Under the pieces are notes generated by a model, which was given only the letters and a program-made list of their open reading frames with translations, was not told the DNA's origin and made no database searches. From Lasioglossum baleicum (Eukaryota; Arthropoda; Insecta; Hymenoptera; Halictidae): 64,000 bases of DNA. Position numbers and translations under genes: made by a program. This document shows positions 58,751 to 64,000 of the stretch, in pieces; position 1 is the first letter of the stretch, and every line of letters starts with the position of its first letter. The stretch spans positions 14,357,461 to 14,421,460 of the forward strand of contig NC_134933.1 in assembly GCF_051020765.1 (NCBI RefSeq), written 5' to 3'.

Positions 58751-59458
58751 ATATAGAATTGATGCTTAAAAATGAGTGGGTGTGCTGGGAAAATCAGTAC
58801 GAATGACCGCATCGGGCGTAACTCACTTCTAAATGACTCGTTTTACAGGAACAGTAATTTTCGCGCGGGGAATATAATATTAGGAATTTATCCCCGGCAA
58901 TATCGATGATGGAGGCTCAAAAGCGACAGTTATTTATACACCACACCGATAAACAGATGCGAGTAAAGTCGTATTTACGAGCTACATTGATCGATATATG
59001 GCTTGGCATGCTCGCTTCGAAGAAACCGACAGACTTTCAACCCTTTCAGTGTGATATACGTGCACATGGTGTTCGTACATATTTATAAGACAGTCGAATA
59101 GCCGGGCAGCTTTCGGCTGTGGAGGGACCTTCATAGAAATACCATAATGTTCTGTCAAATTGTTTACCCACGGAAGCCTCGAGCGTCAACGCCCTCCTGG
59201 ATTTCAGACTTCATTGATACTCTGCCGTGGATTAGATCTTCTTTAGGACTCGGTAGGACCCTAACTCGAACATTCAATAATAAACCGTTTAAACCTCAGC
59301 TTGAAGCCGGAGCTGTGAATTTTCCTGTCACAACGTTGCACTGACACGTGCACACAGATACGCAGAACAAAATCGAATTACACTTAGCCTCTTACAACAA
59401 TCTTTATTTCGATCCTGGGTTCGAAAAGATACTGGCACTGTATAAAGTGCTGTGATAC
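58751..59458. other. Unannotated stretch, no gene seen
   Basis: Short unrecognised frames at 58906-59088 and 59147-59344. Confidence 0.5.
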
Positions 59459-59658
59459 ATCTAAAATTTATTTACAATTTACATTTATTTACTCTTGAAA
59501 ATAGAATAAATTGTAAATGTGTCTTCTTATTATATTCTGCTAAAATACGTAGAAATGGATCTAAAATTTATTTACAATTTACATTATAATTTACTCTTGA
59601 AAAGAGAATAAATTGTAAATGTATCTCGTTATTATATTCTGCTAAAATGGATAGAAAT
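59459..59658 (+). repeat. Tandem duplication, 100-bp unit, two copies
   Basis: ATCTAAAATTTATTTACAAT starts at 59459 and 59559. Each unit contains TTTACAATTTACAT and its inverted partner ATAAATTGTAAATGT around TACTCTTGAAAA, so each unit can form a hairpin. The two copies are nearly identical. Confidence 0.85.
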
Positions 59659-59678
59659 TTTCTACGTAATGTCATTAT

Positions 59679-59866
59679 TAGACTGCGAATCTTTATGCGA
59701 AATAAAAATTGTACGAAACAGGAGTCAAATAAAGACCTCGTTCTTTCTTTAATGATTTTAATCAGCCGACACCAACATATTGATTTTTGAAAATTCTTTT
59801 AACCTATTCACTGCTCTAAATTGCACTTACTCCTTTTTGTCATAAATGCATAAAATCCGCGGTTGA
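59679..59866 (+). mobile_element. Family A, complete reference copy (~188 bp)
   Basis: The left end TAGACTGCGAATCTTTATGC is matched inverted by CATAAATGCATAAAATCCGC followed by GGTTGA. The interior carries ACAGGAGTCAAATAAAGAC, TTCTTTCTTTAATGATTTTA and TTCACTGCTCTAAATTGCAC blocks that allow the partial copies elsewhere to be aligned. No coding capacity; a miniature inverted-repeat element of unassigned superfamily. Confidence 0.75.
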
Positions 59867-60296
59867 AAACTGCATCCTAAATGAAAGCAGCATGGAATAG
59901 AAGATGCACGGTTTAAACGTGCGAATATTCGTTGTAAATGGTGAATATTCGTGGCAAAAGTATCGCTAATGGGTTAATTCGCATCACGATCGTGACAGAC
60001 CGGTAACAATCTGGCGATTCGGTATCAAATGACGAGACTGCTCCATATAGAGGGTGAGTGGCGCGTGGCAAGTGCCCGAGGCGCGGTTGAATACCTCGCG
60101 TGTCGCAAATTGCTTTGGCTGGTCCAGGTCCGGAAGGTGCAGCGGGCATTCAGACGCTTACTTATTTACTTGTTCGCTTTGGAACGTAGTAATACATCGA
60201 CTTTACACCGCTACCACATTACCGGCCAGCTCCTGTTACCCGAAACTTCTGTATATGAAGTGTCAAAACAGAATCGCTAGATATTTATGCACTTAC
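59867..60296. other. Unannotated stretch, no gene seen
   Basis: A sequence reading TTAACCCATTAGCGATACTT on the minus strand, ending at about 59976, resembles a TTAA-type terminus but has no partner. Frames of 78-104 codons are unrecognised. Confidence 0.45.
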
Positions 60297-60720
60297 GGCA
60301 TGTGCAGATTTGTAAACTGCAAAGAGATAATGACAGAGGAACCAACAGCATTTTTATTTTTATCATGAGGTTGTCGTTGACGACATAAATTGTTTTTTGA
60401 ATTCCGATTTTCATGAAACATAGAATTTGCAGGAAGATCGGCAATCTAAACGTGGGAATACAACGCATCTTTCAACAAATCTTTCAACGCATGCCATGTG
60501 CAGATTTGTAAACTGCAAGGAAAAATTGGCAGGAACTAATAGCATCTTTATTTTTATCATGAAGTTTTAGTTGAAGATGCAAATTCTTTTCTATAATTCT
60601 GATTTTCATGAACTTTAAAATTCGCACGAAAATCCGAAATTTAGTAATAAACGTGGAAGTACAGGTGAGCCTGCAAATGCAAGCCAGCGTAAACAGGCTC
60701 CTTACAAATCTTTCAACGCC
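60297..60720 (+). repeat. Tandem duplication, ~196-bp period, two copies
   Basis: CATGTGCAGATTTGTAAACT occurs at 60299 and 60496. Shared downstream blocks are AGCATNTTTATTTTTATCAT, CTGATTTTCATGAA and CAAATCTTTCAACGC. The copies are clearly diverged. Confidence 0.75.
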
Positions 60721-62148
60721 TCTGTCATAGAATGCAAGAAAATATTTTTGTTGACTCGAGGAGAGGGGACCGTCAAAAGATATTAGCGGACCCGTGTACG
60801 CCGGCCTTTCCTCTGCCTTGGCTAATATACGAAGAGCCGCGGAGCGACGAATATAAAACCTGCTGCCGCCGCCTGCGGTCGTCCCTTCTTTCGGCCCCCA
60901 GCACGACTAATGGCCGGCACGGTTTTGCAACCGAAAGGAACCAGCGACGCCGTTGAATCGGCCAGCGTCAGTCCGCGTAAATTGCCTAATTTAGACGCCG
61001 GGGCCAGTCGGGTCACCGTTTCTTAGCGAACGGCAATCAAGTGGCATTCTGAGGGGGTTGGTTGCGTGGCTCATTAGGCTACCGACGCACGTCGGCAGCT
61101 TCTGCTCGCGTTGCGAACCGTTTACCCATTTTCGATATTAATTTGACCCTCGCAAAACTCGTTTCCGATCGGTTCACAAGTCGCGAGCGCGAAATCGCTG
61201 CGTACAAAGTTACCGCATAAAATCGCGAGACATCCCGGTGGAATATCTCGCTCCCTTTGGTTACGGTGTAGCGTAACGTTCGCACCCTGAATAATCGGTC
61301 ATGCGAGATCGAAAACAACTGCGATGGACTGCTGCGATGCCTCGTGAAAACCGTTTTATGCTGGCGTTATTTTACAGGGAGAGAACCGATCTCCTTTATT
61401 TAGCAATTTGTTCGCGCTTTTGTCCTGTCGTGACACAAGTATGCCGAAAAATATGTACTAAAAGAAAATTATCTACTAGTGTCCACAACTGTCTTTATCC
61501 TTTTAAATTATACCTAAAAGTCTAGCCAGAAATAGTAAAAATTTACAGAAAAGTGTCCACTGACGAAGAGAGTTGAACATCATCAAAGTCCATCCAAAAA
61601 TATCACATTTGCGACGCTATGTGAATGCTTATCTTGATCAGCTTTATCACCGAACGTCCACGTTGTTTCATTGAAGAATGATTAACAATCGGTTGAAATG
61701 GCGCACACACAGACTTTTATAATGTTGCAGAGTTATTACATCTCGGTTCCTCGAAATCCAATTAGGCGTGAAAGATTGGCTCGCGAGCCGGGCCGAGAAC
61801 GGGAATGCAGAATGCGAGTTTAACCGACAACTGCCCCATGACATTTACCTACTGGTAAATCCCCGACAAACGGACATTGTCGGAAGTGTCAACGGCTTCC
61901 CGTTCGTATAATCGAATCAGGATGAACTGCGACCGGTACGAAAGAAGAGAGAAGAGATTTCGCCGGGTTAAGCTGATTAACTCGACTGCCGTTTAGCAGC
62001 CGGTGATTGAGACTCGTTGTGGATATCTGCGCCAACATAAAAGACCCTTTCCTGGTCGGTTTGCTCAGCTGGGACACCGTACCTGCCTCTACCTTTTTTG
62101 CTAGTTTGCATCTCCATGCATTATTTCGCCGGGATGCTCGAGCTTCTA
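60721..62148. other. Unannotated stretch, no gene seen
   Basis: GC-richer at 60780-61330, otherwise moderate. The 90-codon minus-strand frame at 61889-62161 and smaller ones are unrecognised. Confidence 0.5.
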
Positions 62149-62465
62149 CTGGGTGTCCCAAAAATGTTGTACTTCCTTGAAGGGTGTGATTCCTGAGGTC
62201 ATTTGAAATAACTTTTTCCTTTACGAAAATCTTCTCCGCGATTTCCTTGAGGAGTTATTAACGAAAAACACGGACCAATCAGAGCGCGGCTACTGCGAAC
62301 GGATTCGGCATTGGCCGAGCCGGAATCCGTCCGCAGCAGCCGCGTTCTGATTGGTCCGTGTTGTTCATTGATAACTTCTTAACAAAGCTGCGGAGAATAT
62401 TTTCGCAAAGGAAAAAGTTTCTTCAACCCTCGGACAACAGACGATTTTTGTAGCTATATAATTAG

Positions 62466-62792
62466 TAGAGGTGTGTGGGATCGGGACGGGATCTTGAACC
62501 TTTCAGGTATTTCCGAAAATTTTCGGGATTTCTTAAAATGTTGTGATTCGAAAACGCGTCTTGTTTCCTTGAATATGACCATAGTGTTAGATTTATCTAA
62601 ATAAAACATCAAGAGTTTTATTGAACTTGATAATTTATAACTAGACAGCGGATGTTTATGCAAATGCATATTTTTATAGAAAAATTTGGCGGGAACCCGA
62701 ATTTTCGGGATCCTGTCCCGACATGATACAAGGCTTCCCATCCTGTTTCCGGCATCGGGATTCGGGAATTCACGTGTTCCCGCACACCTCTA
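62466..62792. mobile_element. 327-bp hAT-like miniature element, third nesting level
   Basis: The ends are TAGAGGTGTGTGGGATCGGG and the inverted TAGAGGTGTGCGGGAACACG. The flanking eight bases are ATAATTAG and ATAATTAA, a 7/8 match, as expected for the 8-bp duplication made by hAT transposases. TAGAGGTGTGCGGGA-type ends are common among hAT miniature elements (recalled, not searched). GGGA/TCCC-rich arms pair over more than 40 bases with mismatches. No coding capacity. Confidence 0.7.
62641..62675 (+). mobile_element. Family A 5' end inside the hAT-like element
   Basis: CTAGACAGCGGATGTTTATG followed by CAAATGCATATTTTT is a recognisable left end of family A. The right end is not visible, so it is either truncated or captured as part of the hAT-like element's interior. 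Confidence 0.5.
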
Positions 62793-63021
62793 ATAATTAA
62801 CAATGCTTAGGACCGTTCACAGCTTTAATGAATAATGTTCAAAAAATTACTTTTGATGATATGTCGTGTAGACACATTAGTCTTTCCGATATCCTCAACG
62901 AAACAGTTTAATTGCCACCAATCGAGTACTTAAATGACAATTTGGATGCTCCCGGTCAAAAATGACTCCGGCACAGCAGTTGGAGGGTTAAATGACCTCA
63001 ACATTTTTGGGACACCCTGTA

Positions 63022-63790
63022 TATTTTGCTCAAAAGTTGTGCTAATGGCCGGGCTACTTAAATGAATTCGCGTGAAGGTCTGCGGGACATTTTTCAAAGA
63101 AAGTTCGACACATTTTTGTTGTCTTCATTTTAGAGCTTTCTCTATCATTCACCAACCAGTTCGGTTACTATCAGATTTTGACCGAACGTCACGCAACGTT
63201 GTCATTAGTAATAAGAGAGCTTTACGCAGAAAATGGCGACGCAGCAAGTAGTCGCGCGTCATCCTGCAGGAATTTTTATCGGAGACCTACGAGGAATCAT
63301 CGATGACAATTGAGGGCGAGGAACACCGGCGCAAGCGAGCACCGCTCATTCGTGATAAATATAAAAATGCACATGCGAATGGAAGAGGCGCGGTAGACCG
63401 TGGTGGAAGCAGCCCGCGATCGTAAACCGGTGCGACGACGCCGCGCCGGTGAAGACGCGCGAGAATTGCAACTCAAACATAATACGACTGGAAGAAGGAC
63501 GAAGAACTGCTGGTTGGTTCGGTGGAATACTCCGGACTACCGCGTAATCGGAGTTCAAACCGGATTGAGGGTGCAAAGCGCGTCATTGCTGGAAGCCCCG
63601 CGTCAAGAAACACTTTGTGCGCCATAATGGTGTAGATTGTGTAGAAGAAAGCGCGTGCACTATAAAATCGCAGGAGCAAAACAACTCTTCCTGGAGACGG
63701 TCGTGCCACGAGACTCACGACCCTGACAATGCACAGGACAATGTTAACCTTCGCGCGATCTTTTCATTGATTTTTTTACCAGTTGGAAGT
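63022..63790. other. Unannotated stretch, no gene seen
   Basis: GC-richer at 63230-63720. Frames of 75-81 codons on both strands are unrecognised. Confidence 0.5.
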
Positions 63791-63799
63791 TTACAAGTC

Positions 63800-63935
63800 G
63801 TGTGAATATTTTTGTAATCCGTTGAGGAATTCAAATGTCATCCGTCCGGATAATCGAGGTTCTACTGAATCGTGTATTGAACAGGAAAATATGATCCGAA
63901 TGACGTCATGTTTGGATTCCTTTTAACCAGCAAAG
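63800..63935 (-). mobile_element. Family C (pogo-like) fragment
   Basis: Read on the minus strand, AAACATGACGTCATTCGGAT is followed by CAGTAGAACCTCGATTATCC, reproducing the order of blocks in the copies at 39.63 and 58.41 kb. It runs close to the window end, so its partner arm may lie outside. Confidence 0.6.
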
Positions 63936-64000
63936 TATTAGGAACACGTTGGTAAAACTTTCATTAATCCCTTGCCGTACTTTGACGAGCCGGATTCGCG

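Larger units (their letters stand above)
62427..62987. mobile_element. TTAA-type element inserted in family D
   Basis: The ends are CCCTCGGACAACAG and the inverted CCCTCCAACTGCTG, flanked by TCAA (62423-62426) and TTAA (62988-62991). The left arm of the host element has TTTCAAATGACCTCA-like sequence where this junction falls, consistent with a single four-base target. One duplicate has apparently mutated or the target was TCAA. A TCAAAAATGACTCCGG segment near the right end recalls insect piggyBac-like miniature elements. It contains the hAT-like element below. Confidence 0.65.
62149..63019. mobile_element. Family D element, full-armed copy with nested insertions
   Basis: TA (62147-62148) then CTGGGTGTCCCAAAAATGTT; the right end is ACATTTTTGGGACACCCTG then TA (63020-63021). 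Arms carry GACCAATCAGAGCGCGGCT and the inverted GCGTTCTGATTGGTCC, around a GCCGGAATCCGTCCGCAG centre. The right arm is split after CTTCAA (62426) by a 561-bp insert. Removing it and one TTAA leaves about 306 bases, slightly longer than the copy at 46.7 kb. Non-coding. Confidence 0.85.

Overview
The window is eukaryotic nuclear DNA with no protein-coding gene that I can identify. Stop codons are dense in all six frames. The longest open frames (about 120-160 codons) match no family I know, and several are explained by simple repeats or by copies of one transposon family. There are no operons, bacterial signals, rRNA, convincing tRNA or CRISPR. The AT-rich background, the CpG-containing GC-rich blocks of 0.5-1.3 kb, and the crowd of short DNA-transposon derivatives (mariner-, pogo/Tigger-, piggyBac-, hAT-like) suggest an insect, most plausibly a hymenopteran (bee, ant or wasp). 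That assignment is inference. The stretch is either intergenic or the interior of a very large intron.

Layout. 1-11.6 kb: AT-rich sequence with a 181-bp foldback (3.15 kb), a 605-bp palindromic mariner-type element inserted in a piggyBac-like copy (4.5-5.3 kb), a three-unit tandem amplification of repeat family A (6.9-7.35 kb), a GC-rich block (8.8-9.75 kb) and a family A copy (10.2 kb). 11.6-12.9 kb: GC/CpG-rich block. 13-17.6 kb: more family A, remnants ending in an ACAGGGTG-type terminus, and a cluster of three inverted-repeat elements (16.4-17.5 kb). 17.6-19.5 kb: GC-rich block with pyrimidine and GA tracts and a diverged duplication. 19.7 kb: a short mariner transposase relic. 21.74-22.98 kb: the strongest CpG-/G-rich island, the only place where a promoter and 5' exon look plausible (candidate splice donor at 22719/22720). 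23-25.4 kb: Tc1-like termini, a 70-bp tandem array and a TTAA-flanked element. 25.4-27.6 kb: GC-rich blocks. 28.5-29.3 kb: ~160-bp tandem repeats. 31.36-32.2 kb: a long-armed piggyBac-like element with another foldback inside it. 32.5-41.5 kb: GC-rich blocks with long pyrimidine or purine tracts, a Tigger-like element and pogo-like repeats. 42.8-43.4 kb: a 178-bp tandem array whose first unit holds an 80-bp mariner miniature. 46-64 kb: dense short elements, short tandem duplications, and a four-level nest of elements at 62.1-63.0 kb.

What links the parts is transposition history. Several elements sit inside copies of other repeats, so the uninterrupted copies act as empty-site controls and give target-site duplications (TA, TTAA or 8 bp) and relative insertion order directly from the sequence. 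The repeat family A (ends near AGACTGCGGATTTTATGCAT) recurs about twenty times. I found no coherent new protein-based system. The most notable items are the nested insertions, the tandem amplification of a transposon-derived unit, the inverted-repeat family whose arms carry ATTGG/CCAAT motifs, and the isolated CpG/G-rich block.
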